Source: an uncultured Ignavibacteria bacterium (GTDB lineage Bacteria; Bacteroidota; Ignavibacteria; SZUA-365). Taken from it: a stretch of 64,000 nucleotides of DNA. Below are positions 51,934 through 61,804 of the stretch, piece after piece. The stretch is from NCBI GenBank assembly GCA_913061095.1, contig CAJXVM010000001.1, positions 186,001 through 250,000 on the forward strand, in the 5' to 3' direction. Numbering within the stretch: the stretch's first letter is position 1; each line of letters starts with the position of its first letter. Below the pieces are notes generated by a model. It did no database searches. It had not been told where the DNA came from and was given only the letters and a program-made list of their open reading frames with translations. A program made the translations under genes and the position numbers.

Positions 51934-52222
51934 TCCGCTGCCGCAGCGGGCACGATATCTTCCAGTGACGCACGGTACACCGCTATACCGCGCCACTGAA
52001 CGAGACTCACAGCAACATCCAGGCGCTATTGCCTTTTGCAGGGCAACAATGTACCTTTTCGATGCAACCATCAAGAACGGTGTTTGAAACCGGAATACCT
52101 TATTCCACACCCGTGCTTCATGAAGCATGGACGCATGCCTGCGTGCTTGCCGAAGCAACTCATGAATACGGCGAACACGTCACGACGTTCCTCTTCACAG
52201 GTGCAACAGATCTGGAGGATTT
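51934..52222 (+). other. Intergenic region between two SBBP genes
   Basis: No credible gene. A small hairpin CCGCTG-CCG-CAGCGG lies at 51938-51952, directly after the stop. The rest has no recognisable element; a GGAGG site precedes the next ATG. Confidence 0.4.
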
Positions 52223-54007
52223 ATGCTTCGCTTCATTTATCTCAGTGCCCTGATTGTGTTCGCACTTTCGGAAGTGCCGGGTATGGGTGACCTTGAGACC
52301 GCCGGGAAGGATGACGCGACACACCGAACGCACATCCGCGATATCGAATTCTGGGGGCACCACTACGGCGGGAATCATGAGGATTTCGTTTCCGACATGG
52401 ACGTCAGGGATGACGGTGTGATAGCCATATGCGGCAGCACGTCGAGCAGTGATCTCCCGGTACCCGGAGGGTATCAGACAACAAATGCAGGGAGCGGGGA
52501 TGCCTTCGTGGCGACATTCGATGCGGATGGGACACTGCGCTGGGCGACCTATCTTGGCGGTGAAGACAGGGATTTTGCCAGCGCTGTCTGTTTCGATTCC
52601 AACGGAAATCTCTGTGTCGCCGGTGCGACGGAAAGCGTTTCATTCCCTGTCCGCAATCCCGCCCAGGGACAACTGGCCGGTGATGCGGATCTCTTCATTG
52701 CAAAGTATTCCATCGAGGGAGACTTTCTCTGGTCGACATACCTCGGAGGAACCGATCGGGAACTGATGGGACAAAATGAGCTGTGGGGTGACATCACCGT
52801 TGACGGTCAGGACAATATTATCATTTCGGCCTGCAGTGAAAGCCTTGATTTCCCGGTCAAGAATGCCTGGCAGGAGACCAACCCCGGAGATGAAATCAAC
52901 ATTCTCGCCCGCTTTTCCGCGAACGGCACGCTGGAATGGGCCACCTACCTCGGAGGGGAAAAAACGGCATGGTCCAGCAGCGCCGGGGACGTCGGAACCG
53001 ACGCGGCCGGAAACATCTATTTCGCCGCGCAGGTCTCTTCAACCTCCATGCCGGTCACGCGCGCATACCAGGCAGCCCTGTCGGGACCGACTGACATGTA
53101 TATCTCCAAGTGGACGCCTCAGGGGCACCTGATCTGGGGCACCTATTTCGGCGGCAACGGTGATGAATCCGCCGAAGCGCTGGGTGTCGGCCGAAACGGA
53201 GAATGCGTTGTCGTCGGTTCAACTGCCTCCCGGAACATGCCGACGCGCAATCCATTGCAGAGTGAAAAAGCCAACCTGGAAGACGGAGCTATCGTCTGCT
53301 TCGATTCAACGGGTGCTCTTTCGTTCGCGACATTTCTCGGTGGGGATCACGATGACTGGATATCTACACTGGACTGCAACACGAATGGGGATATTGTGCT
53401 CGCTGGAGGGACAGAGAGCATGGACTTCCCTCTCATTGATGGGATCGACAGCAGCATGTCTGGCCGCTCTGAGGGAATTATCTGCCTGCTGGATCGAGAG
53501 TCCACGGGAAGCTACCGCCTCGCCTGGTCGACCTATTTCGGAGGCGAAGAGGGCGAGCGCTGGGGCGCGATTCGATACACTCCGAATGGGTCATTCTGCT
53601 TCGCCGGATACACACAAGGCGATCTGCGAAAGGAATATGGTTGGTTCACCGACAGCCGACACAATGGATATGATTACGAAGGATTTCTCGTGAACATCAG
53701 CGGCGTCGTAACACCGGTGATAACAAATACACCAGCCGCGCCGGATGTATTGACGTTGTCCGCGATATGGCCGCAGCCCGCCCGGGACGAAATTGCCATA
53801 TCATTCACCCTTCCGCGGGAGGGTTTGATACGCTTCGACCTGTATGACCTCACGGGCAGACCTGTCGCGCGGCTGCAGCACAGTGCATGGTACTATTCGG
53901 GCACGCACACGCGGCATCTGCGGCTGCCCGGGCTCGCGCCCGGCATATACCGTCTCCAGCTGCGACATGGGAAAGTGAGCGCATCCCGCAGCATCATCAT
54001 CCGGTAA
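52223..54007 (+). CDS. SBBP-repeat secreted protein with T9SS-like sorting domain
   Basis: 594 residues, ATG behind CTGGAGG. A short signal (MLRFIYLSALIVFALSEV) is followed by SBBP repeats from about 35 to 505 ('WATYLGGEDRDFASAVCFDS', 'GNLCVAGATESVSFPVRNPA' and so on). The last 80 residues form a sorting domain with a degenerate start ('LSAIWPQPARDEIAISFTL'). The DUF7948 domain of its two relatives is missing. The next gene starts 14 bases later, so the two are likely one transcript. Confidence 0.87.
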   Translation: MLRFIYLSALIVFALSEVPGMGDLETAGKDDATHRTHIRDIEFWGHHYGGNHEDFVSDMDVRDDGVIAICGSTSSSDLPVPGGYQTTNAGSGDAFVATFDADGTLRWATYLGGEDRDFASAVCFDSNGNLCVAGATESVSFPVRNPAQGQLAGDADLFIAKYSIEGDFLWSTYLGGTDRELMGQNELWGDITVDGQDNIIISACSESLDFPVKNAWQETNPGDEINILARFSANGTLEWATYLGGEKTAWSSSAGDVGTDAAGNIYFAAQVSSTSMPVTRAYQAALSGPTDMYISKWTPQGHLIWGTYFGGNGDESAEALGVGRNGECVVVGSTASRNMPTRNPLQSEKANLEDGAIVCFDSTGALSFATFLGGDHDDWISTLDCNTNGDIVLAGGTESMDFPLIDGIDSSMSGRSEGIICLLDRESTGSYRLAWSTYFGGEEGERWGAIRYTPNGSFCFAGYTQGDLRKEYGWFTDSRHNGYDYEGFLVNISGVVTPVITNTPAAPDVLTLSAIWPQPARDEIAISFTLPREGLIRFDLYDLTGRPVARLQHSAWYYSGTHTRHLRLPGLAPGIYRLQLRHGKVSASRSIIIR

Positions 54008-54021
54008 CACGGAGGTTCATC

Positions 54022-56139
54022 ATGCGCATACGCGCCGTTCTTTCCGTTGTGATCATGTTCATACTGGCCGTCTCCCTGGCCTGCGCACAGACTCAGCGAT
54101 GGGAGCAACTGACCGGACCGTACGGAGGTCAGCTGTATCGATTCCTGGGGCTCGTGGTTGATGATATGACGGGGGACATTTACGTCGGGCGCATGGACGG
54201 CGTTCTGCACTCCAGCGATGGCGGGACACACTGGGGATTCGACTTCACTGGACGCGTGATGGTCTATGCGATCTGCTTCAACGCCAGCAGGGAGATTGTC
54301 GTTGGAACTCAGAACGGTGTGATGTTCCGTGACCGCTCCGGCGGAGACTGGCGGAGCTGCCCGGAAACGGAACCGTTCGCCATCTGGTCGCTGGTCTGCT
54401 TGCCCGGAAGCGGTACATTGCTCGCGGGCTGCGCCGACGGCACACTTCTCCGCTCGACCAATCACGGCCGAAGCTGGGAGATCCGGTCCATCAGCCGGGA
54501 TGTCTCATGCAGTGTTGATCATATCACCTGTATTGATTCAAACAGACTCTGTGCCGGCACGGCAACCGAGGGAGCCTGGATATCCCGTGACGAGGGCCTG
54601 ACGTGGAATCGCACCGGCAGGGAGGTCCTTCCGGCGCGGATACGGTCCCTACGCGCCGACGAAGAGCGCCATCTGCTGTTCGTCTGCGGTTCCCGCACGG
54701 TGTGCCGGTCGACTGACGACGGAGAACACTGGGCGACCTTTCCCCTTCCCGTCGACAGCCAGAACAACGCGGCCGCTCTCTGTGTCGCGCCCGGAGGACG
54801 TCTTTTCGTCGGAACGGACAATGGCATCCTTTCTTCTGATGACCTTGGTGAGAGCTGGACCAGACGATCGATGCTCCTCGCCGACACGGCAATTGAAACG
54901 CTGCTGTATTCCGAACACGGAGCATATTTCCTCATCGCCACAGCTGACGGCCTGTTCCGTTCGTTCACCGGCGAGGCTCCATGGGAATTAATCGGAACAC
55001 CGCTGGAAGCTCCGAATGACATTCATATAACGAGCGATGGGCTGTTGGTCGTACCGACGATGTTCGATATGGCGATCACATCTGACGGGGGACTGTCGTG
55101 GCACACTACGGGATTGCAGAGGATATTCAACGTTGTTTCCGATAACACACAGCACATCCTTTATGCGGGTGGAAGGACGGGGATGTACCGGTCGACGGAT
55201 CGCGGTGTCACATGGGAATCCATCGGCGACGGTCTCGGCAGCACTGCCGTGTACAGTGTGCAGGTCCTTCCGGACGGAACAGTTCTCGCGGGAACCGCCA
55301 GCCAGGGCGGCACCGGCGGCGTCTATGCCTCCACCGACCAGGGACAGCACTGGGAGGCGCGCGTCCAGGGACTGGATGACCGGGATATCTACTGGATCGA
55401 GCGGAGTCCCGCCGACGGCACACTCTACGCTTCCTCCATTCCGGGAACGATCTACCGGTCCGATGACGATGGCCATTCATGGTGGAAATACCCAGTCAGC
55501 TTCGACCTGTATCCCACAATCTCCGTGGACATTGACGGACGCGTCATTCTCGGAACTCAGCAGGGCGGAATTCATCTGTCGACAGACAGAGGTGAGACCT
55601 GGTCCCGGATCAGTACTGGCGTACTCGACGCTGCCACGATCAACTGGATTGAAACCAACGGCACGGGGCAGATTTTCGCGGGCTGCGCCGGCGAGGGCGT
55701 CTACACGACATCCGACGACGGTGCGACATGGCATCGGATGAATGATGGCCTCCGCGACAGTCTCGTGATGTGTCTTACGATTGACAAAGATCAGTACCTG
55801 TATGCGGGAACATTTTACGGCGGCGTATTCCGCACCGCGAAGCAGACCGTGACCGGAGTCGATCCGCGTCCACTTCCGACTGAGGTACAAATACACAGCT
55901 TCCCGAATCCGTTTTCCACGTCGATGCTGATCAGTGTTGACTCCCCCTTCCCCGCTGAAGGACTCACACTGACGCTTCATGATGCGACCGGACGCATGGT
56001 TGCGGATCTTTCGCCGTCCGTCCGCGCGAATTCCCTCGTCCGTGTTACGCGTTCCATGCTCCCTTCCGCCGGAGTGTACTATATCCGGCTGACGACGCCG
56101 GGTGGGACGCTGACGCGTGCGGTAATCTGTACTGAATAA
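54022..56139 (+). CDS. BNR-repeat beta-propeller protein with T9SS sorting domain
   Basis: 705 residues from the ATG at 54022, behind CGGAGG; the open frame extends upstream without a start signal. Signal peptide MRIRAVLSVVIMFILAVSLA, cleaved near CAQ. Asp-box blades repeat throughout ('HSSDGGTHWGF', 'RSTNHGRSWEI', 'RSTDDGEHWATF', 'YRSTDRGVTWESIGDG', 'TSDDGATWHRMNDG'), resembling photosystem stability factor or sortilin-type propellers. A sorting domain ends the protein ('IHSFPNPFSTSMLISV'). Followed at 46 bases by the histidine kinase gene. Confidence 0.88.
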   Translation: MRIRAVLSVVIMFILAVSLACAQTQRWEQLTGPYGGQLYRFLGLVVDDMTGDIYVGRMDGVLHSSDGGTHWGFDFTGRVMVYAICFNASREIVVGTQNGVMFRDRSGGDWRSCPETEPFAIWSLVCLPGSGTLLAGCADGTLLRSTNHGRSWEIRSISRDVSCSVDHITCIDSNRLCAGTATEGAWISRDEGLTWNRTGREVLPARIRSLRADEERHLLFVCGSRTVCRSTDDGEHWATFPLPVDSQNNAAALCVAPGGRLFVGTDNGILSSDDLGESWTRRSMLLADTAIETLLYSEHGAYFLIATADGLFRSFTGEAPWELIGTPLEAPNDIHITSDGLLVVPTMFDMAITSDGGLSWHTTGLQRIFNVVSDNTQHILYAGGRTGMYRSTDRGVTWESIGDGLGSTAVYSVQVLPDGTVLAGTASQGGTGGVYASTDQGQHWEARVQGLDDRDIYWIERSPADGTLYASSIPGTIYRSDDDGHSWWKYPVSFDLYPTISVDIDGRVILGTQQGGIHLSTDRGETWSRISTGVLDAATINWIETNGTGQIFAGCAGEGVYTTSDDGATWHRMNDGLRDSLVMCLTIDKDQYLYAGTFYGGVFRTAKQTVTGVDPRPLPTEVQIHSFPNPFSTSMLISVDSPFPAEGLTLTLHDATGRMVADLSPSVRANSLVRVTRSMLPSAGVYYIRLTTPGGTLTRAVICTE

Positions 56140-56184
56140 CGCTGACTGCAAACTGCCCCTCTCACACAATCCGGAGCATGTACT

Positions 56185-58494
56185 GTGAACGGCAGGCGAC
56201 ATATCATCACCCTTTCCGCACTTCTCCTGTTCCTGATACAGCCACTGTTTCTCTTTGCACAGACGAGGACAATAGAGAATCTGCAGGCGCGCATCGCTGC
56301 GACAGCTCCCGTGAAGCGCGCGGCAATGGACTCTCTGCGCGCCAGGCTGGCGCGCGCGTTGCATGAGCATGCGAGACTCCTGGTCAACCGGCATGAGCAG
56401 GATTCGGCACGGATGCTGTTTTCCCGCAGTCTTCGTATCTGTGAGATGCTGCATGACAGTTCAGGGACCGATGCAAACTGCTTCCGCATGGGAGAGTTAC
56501 TGCAACGTATGGGTGAACTGGATTCGGCGCAGGCGCTGTACCAACGCAGCTTTGATATCCGCATGGCGCTCAACCGACTCGAGGCGGCGGCCTATTCACT
56601 GAGTGCCATCGGGAATGTACATGCCACGCGGGCAGACTACACATCCGCTATGAAATACTACAGGAGGAGTCTTGACCTCCGTCGATCCATCAATGACCAC
56701 AGCGGCGCAGCGTACATGCTCAGCAATATTGCAGTCCTGCTCACGACACTCGGACAGCATGAGAGCGCGCTTGTTCACCTGCATGAGGCTCTCACAACTC
56801 ATGAAACGCTCGATGATCCCAAAGGCAGTGCCGATGTACTCACAAACATCGGAAACATCCACTACCATCACGAACAATATGACAGTGCGATGGCGTATTA
56901 TCAGCGGGCGATTCCTCTCCGTGAACAAATCGGAGACCGGATCGGACTGAGCAAAGCAATGAATAATATCGGCGCGTGCCACCTCCAGCTCGGAGATCCG
57001 AGAAATGCACTCACGTATTACCAGCGTGTCCTCGATATCCGCGAACGGGAAAAGGACATTCCGAGCATGATCTCGATCCTGCTAAACCTCGGTCTGCTTC
57101 ATAAGGAATTGCAGGAATACGAACCTGCCACGCGGCATATCAGGCGCGCGCTGGAAATAGCAGAGGATATCGGTGCCGGACGAGAAGTACGTGATGCGGA
57201 GCGCATCCTGAGCGAGATCGCGGCCGCAAAGGGAGATTTCCAGTCTGCATACGAGCATCATCGCCGCCTGAAACTGCTCAATGACAGTCTGTTCAATGAG
57301 GAAAACCTTCGGCAGATCAACGAGCTCAGTGCCGAGTTTGAGCATGAGACACAACAGCAGCGAATACGCAGCCTGGAACGAGAGAAAAAAATTCATACGC
57401 TCGAACTGGCCCGGCAGTCCGATGCGCTTCTCCGCCGCCGTCTCGAGCAGGAGCGAGCTGAGCAGCACATGCAGATCCAGGCGTTGCAACTGGACAGCAG
57501 CAGGAAAGCACTGCGCATCGAGCAGCTCGATCATCGGCACGCGGCAGAAGAAGCGGATAACCTCCGCCAGCGAGAGGCACTCAAGGCCGCGCAACTCGAT
57601 CGGCAGCGCTTCATCGTGTATGCACTGATTGCAGGTGTGTTCCTCCTGCTAATGATCGGGATCCTGCTGCAGCGCAGGGCACGTGCGAAACGCCAGCATG
57701 CCGCCCTTCGCGCGGAGGCCGCGGAATTGCAGGCGCGTGCGGCGGATGCGGAGTCACACCGCATCGCGGCGCAGCACGCGCAAAAGGAGAAGGAGGCGCA
57801 GCGACAGTTCGCGCGCGGACTCATCCGTGCACAGGAAGACGAACGCGCGCGGATCGCCAACGATCTCCACGACAGCCTCGGCCAGGAACTTGTCGTCATC
57901 AAGAACCGGACACTGCTTGCCCTGCGGGACATGGAACAGCCGGAGAAACTCCGCAACCAGCTGGAGCAGGTCGTCACGCGCGCGGACGCCGTGATCCAGA
58001 GCATGCGCGGGATATCACACAACCTGCGCCCGCTGGAAATCGACCGCGTCGGATTCACTGAGACCATCCGCGGTATCCTGCGCGACATCGCAGAGGTTAC
58101 CTCACTCAGGGTGCGGACGGTTATCGATCCCATGGACAATCTATTCACCAGGGAAGAAGAGATCACACTGTACCGCATCATTCAGGAGGGGCTGGTGAAT
58201 GTCGTCAAACATGCGGATGCCTCGACGGTCATTCTCACGATGAAGCGACATAATGGGGAGGTTCACATCGAGATTCGAGACGACGGACGGGGATTCCAGT
58301 CGTCGGATTGCACCGACGCGAGCGGCGGAAACAACGGGTTCGGACTCCACGGCATAGCCGAGCGTGTACAGATGCTCAGCGGAACATTCGCCATCTCATC
58401 CACGCCCAGCAATGGAACGACCCTCCGCGTTACGCTGCATCCAGGGGATGGAACGCCACAGAAGGAAGATTACGTCCGTTCACGTATCGGATAG
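56185..58494 (+). CDS. TPR-sensor histidine kinase (NarX/DesK type)
   Basis: 769 residues from a GTG at 56185 with GGAG upstream. A signal or first membrane segment ('IITLSALLLFLIQPLFLF') leads into at least six TPR repeats (about 85-390, such as 'ALYQRSFDIRMALNRLEAAA') that should lie in the periplasm, then a coiled coil (about 395-470), a transmembrane helix near 474-492 ('FIVYALIAGVFLLLMIGIL') and a cytoplasmic kinase. His562 is in 'RIANDLHDSLGQELVVIKN' (HisKA_3). The ATPase N-box 'RIIQEGLVNVVKHADAST' and G-boxes 'IRDDGRGFQ' and 'GLHGIAERVQML' are intact. The NarL-type regulator at 47.8 kb is its likely partner. Last gene before the tRNA-end fragment. Confidence 0.93.
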   Translation: MNGRRHIITLSALLLFLIQPLFLFAQTRTIENLQARIAATAPVKRAAMDSLRARLARALHEHARLLVNRHEQDSARMLFSRSLRICEMLHDSSGTDANCFRMGELLQRMGELDSAQALYQRSFDIRMALNRLEAAAYSLSAIGNVHATRADYTSAMKYYRRSLDLRRSINDHSGAAYMLSNIAVLLTTLGQHESALVHLHEALTTHETLDDPKGSADVLTNIGNIHYHHEQYDSAMAYYQRAIPLREQIGDRIGLSKAMNNIGACHLQLGDPRNALTYYQRVLDIREREKDIPSMISILLNLGLLHKELQEYEPATRHIRRALEIAEDIGAGREVRDAERILSEIAAAKGDFQSAYEHHRRLKLLNDSLFNEENLRQINELSAEFEHETQQQRIRSLEREKKIHTLELARQSDALLRRRLEQERAEQHMQIQALQLDSSRKALRIEQLDHRHAAEEADNLRQREALKAAQLDRQRFIVYALIAGVFLLLMIGILLQRRARAKRQHAALRAEAAELQARAADAESHRIAAQHAQKEKEAQRQFARGLIRAQEDERARIANDLHDSLGQELVVIKNRTLLALRDMEQPEKLRNQLEQVVTRADAVIQSMRGISHNLRPLEIDRVGFTETIRGILRDIAEVTSLRVRTVIDPMDNLFTREEEITLYRIIQEGLVNVVKHADASTVILTMKRHNGEVHIEIRDDGRGFQSSDCTDASGGNNGFGLHGIAERVQMLSGTFAISSTPSNGTTLRVTLHPGDGTPQKEDYVRSRIG

Positions 58495-58598
58495 TGACTG
58501 GACGATACTACTCAGTGATCGCACACCTGCACGTGAGAATCCTGCGAAAAACAGCAGTGTGATTCTTGCTTTTCCGTCCCTCCCCTCCAACATTTTCT

Positions 58599-58654
58599 GT
58601 TCAAGTCCTGCCCCCGCTACTAGAAAAGGCAGAGTCACACGGCTCTGCCTTTTT
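58599..58654 (+). repeat. Copy of the tRNA-fMet 3' end with terminator (attR-like)
   Basis: This 56-base stretch matches 39751-39806 at about 51-52 positions: T-loop, T-stem 3' strand, acceptor 3' strand, then the AAAAGGCAGAG stem-loop. No 5' part of a tRNA precedes it. It is best explained as the displaced end of the initiator tRNA gene after insertion of foreign DNA, or as a large duplication. Confidence 0.8.
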
Positions 58655-58731
58655 GCGTTGCGGGCGTATCTCGCGGCCCTGCTGCCAAGGGCTCATGATT
58701 CATGAAACAGCGGGTATCGATCTTCCTCAGG

Positions 58732-58772
58732 TTGACAATCCATCCTATATTCGATATGTTAATCTGTATAAT
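58732..58772 (+). promoter_or_regulatory. Putative promoter of the small T9SS protein gene
   Basis: TTGACA (58732-58737), 17 bases, TATGTT (58755-58760); a perfect TATAAT also occurs at 58767-58772. The region is AT-rich against the GC-rich background and lies about 140 bases before the gene. Confidence 0.45.
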
Positions 58773-58914
58773 TGTATTTGTTCAGTCATCGATGCGTACT
58801 GCCTCGCGGCTCCGGGTCACGCTCGGACGTCTGCTTCATGGCGGATCACGAACTGAATCGGAACGCCTGTGCACGTGCTTCTCGATGAAGATCAAACACT
58901 GATCGGAGGACACC

Positions 58915-59454
58915 ATGAATCGGGCACTTTGCAGGCAGCTCCGCATATGGGCAGTTATGCTGCTTGTTACGGGTTGCGTCACAACGGTATCGGCACAACA
59001 GCATCTATCGAGATCGACTGCAGCATCCGGCTGTGTCGCTGCGTCGGATGGCAGCCACCGCATCCTCGGCACGATAGGCCAGAGCGCGATCGGAACGGCG
59101 AAAAACAGTACACAGGCTGGATTCTTCGGTTTCTGGTATAACCACTCCAACACAACCGTTGATGTAAAAACAGTTCAACACGCTCCCTCCGCAGATTTCG
59201 AACTGCTTGGCATGTACCCGCAACCCACTCGGAATCACATCACCTGCGTTGTCAGACAGCCGGAACGCGGTTCCGTGCAATTCGCCGTGTACGGAATACT
59301 AGGCAACGTGATTCAACACGGTTCAATGCGAATGTGGAATGCGGGAACATACCGGCTGCAACTCACCCTCCCGCCGCTCCCTTCCGGCATTTATCTTCTA
59401 CAGGCGCGCTGGAACAGTCAGACGAGAACGCAGAGGCTTACTGTTCTCCACTGA
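58915..59454 (+). CDS. Small secreted protein with T9SS sorting domain
   Basis: 179 residues, ATG behind CGGAGGACACC. Export signal 'LRIWAVMLLVTGCVTTVSAQ'. The mature N-terminal part ('SRSTAASGCVAASDGSHRIL' and 'GTIGQSAIGTAKNSTQAGFF') matches the short 'GQ-x-x-G' motif region common in FCB secreted proteins. The rest is a sorting domain ('ELLGMYPQPTRNHITCVV', 'GIYLLQARW'). In effect the protein is mostly sorting domain, so it may be a small surface component. Function unknown. Confidence 0.82.
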   Translation: MNRALCRQLRIWAVMLLVTGCVTTVSAQQHLSRSTAASGCVAASDGSHRILGTIGQSAIGTAKNSTQAGFFGFWYNHSNTTVDVKTVQHAPSADFELLGMYPQPTRNHITCVVRQPERGSVQFAVYGILGNVIQHGSMRMWNAGTYRLQLTLPPLPSGIYLLQARWNSQTRTQRLTVLH

Positions 59455-59548
59455 ATGAATGCTCCGGTGCAGGAGACAGGCATGTTCCTGACACGCTGAA
59501 TTCCATCGGGGCCATTTGACATCTATCCCATGCAATAAGGAGGTCATC

Positions 59549-61795
59549 ATGACACCTCGGACGATCTGCACAGTAAGCATCTCGCTGTACCTGACAATCC
59601 TGCTCTTGACATTGACTTCATCGAGTACCTTCGCGCAGCAACTGCAGATCAGCTACCAGGGTATCCTGACCGACGCGGCAGGCTCCCCGCTGCCCGATGG
59701 CAGTTATGAACTGACATTTCGTCTCTATGACAGCAAGGAAGGCGGCACTGTTCTCTGGCACGAAATCCAGAATGTCACATGCACCGACGGACTGTTCAAT
59801 GCACAACTCGGTGCGGTATCGGCACTGACGCTGGAGTTCGACAGACAGTACTGGCTCGGAACCGCCGTCGATGGCAGCACCGAGCTCACACCCCGCACGC
59901 AGCTCAGTATGGCGCCCTATGCGTTCAGTGCCTTACGGACGCAATCCATCGAGGGGCTTTCCGCCGGGGGCGTGCTCAATGGACATTATCCTGATCCGGA
60001 TCTTCGCGCGGGAAGTATCACCGCGAACGATATTGCGGCCGGCACCGTCGTTACCAGCGTCAACGGATTGCATGACGCGATCATGCTCTCTGGCGGCGAT
60101 GGCATCGACATCAGCCCTTCCGGCAGCAGCATTCGCATTTCCGCATCCGGCGGCAGCGGCAGCGGGGATATCACCGCCGTCAGAGCCATTCACGGCCTTG
60201 AGGGCGGAGGCAGCAGCGGCGACGTGCAACTGGGCATCCGTGACGGCGGCGTGCAATCATCCATGCTGGCGCCCAACGCCGTCCGATCCTCTCATATCAG
60301 TGATCAGGCGGTGACAACGCGCACGCTCGGACTGCATACCGTCACGATGGACAGACTCTCACCGACCGGCGGAGTTGCCGGCCAGGTGCTTTCAACAAAC
60401 GGAGTATCCCTTTCATGGGCAGATCCGCAGGGATTTCAGCTGCCGCTGGCGGAAACCGTAAGCACCAGCTCGGTGGCTGCACTTGCCATCACCAACACAG
60501 GAAGCGGAAACGCGATCGAGGGGATAAATTCGGGCAGTGGAACAACCGGGATTATCGGACACGCCGAGGCCGGCATGCACGCAGCCAGCAGCGGATCCAA
60601 GCCGGCACTGCAGGCGACAAGCACAGGCAGCGCCCCGGCAGTCCGCGTCACGGGTAAGGACCACGGTGGTATCCGCGTGACAACAGACGCCGGCAGCGGA
60701 CTGTATGTCATATCGAAAGACGGGCACGCCGTTGAGGCGGAAAGCAGCAAGGGCGACGCGATCAGGGTCAAATCGATCGATGATGGCGCGAGCACGATCC
60801 TTACCCAGGCCTTTGGTCAGAGTGCCTGTGCGTTGTACGCAGGCAACAAAGTCGAAAGCACTACTGCTGTGCTCGCCACGGAATACGGTGTCTATGGTCA
60901 CAGCTGGGAAAGCTGCGGCGTGCTTGGACGAATCGGCTCCTCACCCATGAATACACATTGCTTCACGAAATTCGGTGTCGTCGGACTCGCCCCGGACTGC
61001 GGTGTGTACGGATATACCGAAGCGAACCACGGCACCGCTGTCGCCGGCAAGAACGGCTTCAAAGATACCTATGGCGAACTCGCCGGTTATAATGGTGTGT
61101 ATGGTGAATCGAGTTCATTTTTCGGAGCGATCGGGCGACCGACCAGTGCGTTCTACGGATCGAGCGTGACCAGCGGTCCATCCGCCACACTGGCGAGTAC
61201 CACGCACGCCGGTGATTTCAAGGGGGATGTCCGCGTCGAAGGAAACCTGCATGCCACCGGGACGATAACCGGCGGTGCAAAGATGTTTGTCATCGATCAT
61301 CCCATTAAACCGACACAGAAATACCTTCGTCACGCCTCGATCGAGAGTCCCGAATTACTCACATCGTATTCCGGTAATGCGGTATTCGACGAGAACGGCC
61401 GCGCAATTGTTGCGCTTCCGGAGTACGTCGAGGCGATGAGTACCGATTTCCGCTACCAGTTGACATGCATCGGAGGCTGGGCGCAGGTCTATATTGCCAG
61501 GGAGATTCAGGATAACAGCTTCGTGATTGCCGGCGGCGCGCCCGGAATGAAGGTGTCCTGGATGATCATCGCGCAAAGGACTGACGCCTGGGCACGTGCG
61601 CATCCCCTCGAAGCAGAAGCTGAAAAGCCACTGGAACTGCGAGGCACGTACCGCCATCCCGAAGAACATGGTGCCCCCGTTGAGCTCTCGGAGCGCCATG
61701 ATCAGAACAGAATCGAACAGAACATGCGACGTGAGGTACAAAAACGTCAGCAGACGAAGGGCCGCACAATTGATCTGCCCGAGTTGACACAGTAG
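59549..61795 (+). CDS. Secreted fibre-like protein with N-terminal domain shared with its convergent neighbour
   Basis: 748 residues from the ATG at 59549 behind AAGGAGG. Signal 'YLTILLLTLTSSSTFAQ'. The N-terminal domain 'LQISYQGILTDAAGSPLPDG' and 'YELTFRLYDS' up to 'QLSMAPYAFSALRTQ' is a widespread FCB module placed before fibre-like regions. Then 'GSITANDIAAGTVVTSVNGL', Gly/Ser-rich linkers and repeated 'GNAIEGINSGSGTTGIIGHA' and 'GVYGESSS' motifs suggest a collagen- or tail-fibre-like, possibly trimeric stalk. The C-terminal part ('FVIDHPIKPTQKYLRHASIE') is a conserved block seen at the end of such proteins. No sorting domain is visible. Confidence 0.83.
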   Translation: MTPRTICTVSISLYLTILLLTLTSSSTFAQQLQISYQGILTDAAGSPLPDGSYELTFRLYDSKEGGTVLWHEIQNVTCTDGLFNAQLGAVSALTLEFDRQYWLGTAVDGSTELTPRTQLSMAPYAFSALRTQSIEGLSAGGVLNGHYPDPDLRAGSITANDIAAGTVVTSVNGLHDAIMLSGGDGIDISPSGSSIRISASGGSGSGDITAVRAIHGLEGGGSSGDVQLGIRDGGVQSSMLAPNAVRSSHISDQAVTTRTLGLHTVTMDRLSPTGGVAGQVLSTNGVSLSWADPQGFQLPLAETVSTSSVAALAITNTGSGNAIEGINSGSGTTGIIGHAEAGMHAASSGSKPALQATSTGSAPAVRVTGKDHGGIRVTTDAGSGLYVISKDGHAVEAESSKGDAIRVKSIDDGASTILTQAFGQSACALYAGNKVESTTAVLATEYGVYGHSWESCGVLGRIGSSPMNTHCFTKFGVVGLAPDCGVYGYTEANHGTAVAGKNGFKDTYGELAGYNGVYGESSSFFGAIGRPTSAFYGSSVTSGPSATLASTTHAGDFKGDVRVEGNLHATGTITGGAKMFVIDHPIKPTQKYLRHASIESPELLTSYSGNAVFDENGRAIVALPEYVEAMSTDFRYQLTCIGGWAQVYIAREIQDNSFVIAGGAPGMKVSWMIIAQRTDAWARAHPLEAEAEKPLELRGTYRHPEEHGAPVELSERHDQNRIEQNMRREVQKRQQTKGRTIDLPELTQ

Positions 61796-61804
61796 CTATT
61801 ACGG

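Larger units (their letters stand above)
58495..58914 (+). other. Intergenic region with att-like fragment and promoter
   Basis: No credible gene. It holds the tRNA 3'-end copy and terminator (58599-58654) and a sigma70-like promoter (58732-58772). Small open frames crossing it show no family resemblance. Confidence 0.6.

Noticed and set aside
58566-58902. Small open frames around the tRNA-end fragment
   Set aside because: They cross a tRNA fragment, a terminator hairpin and a promoter-like region, and have no ribosome site or recognisable domain.
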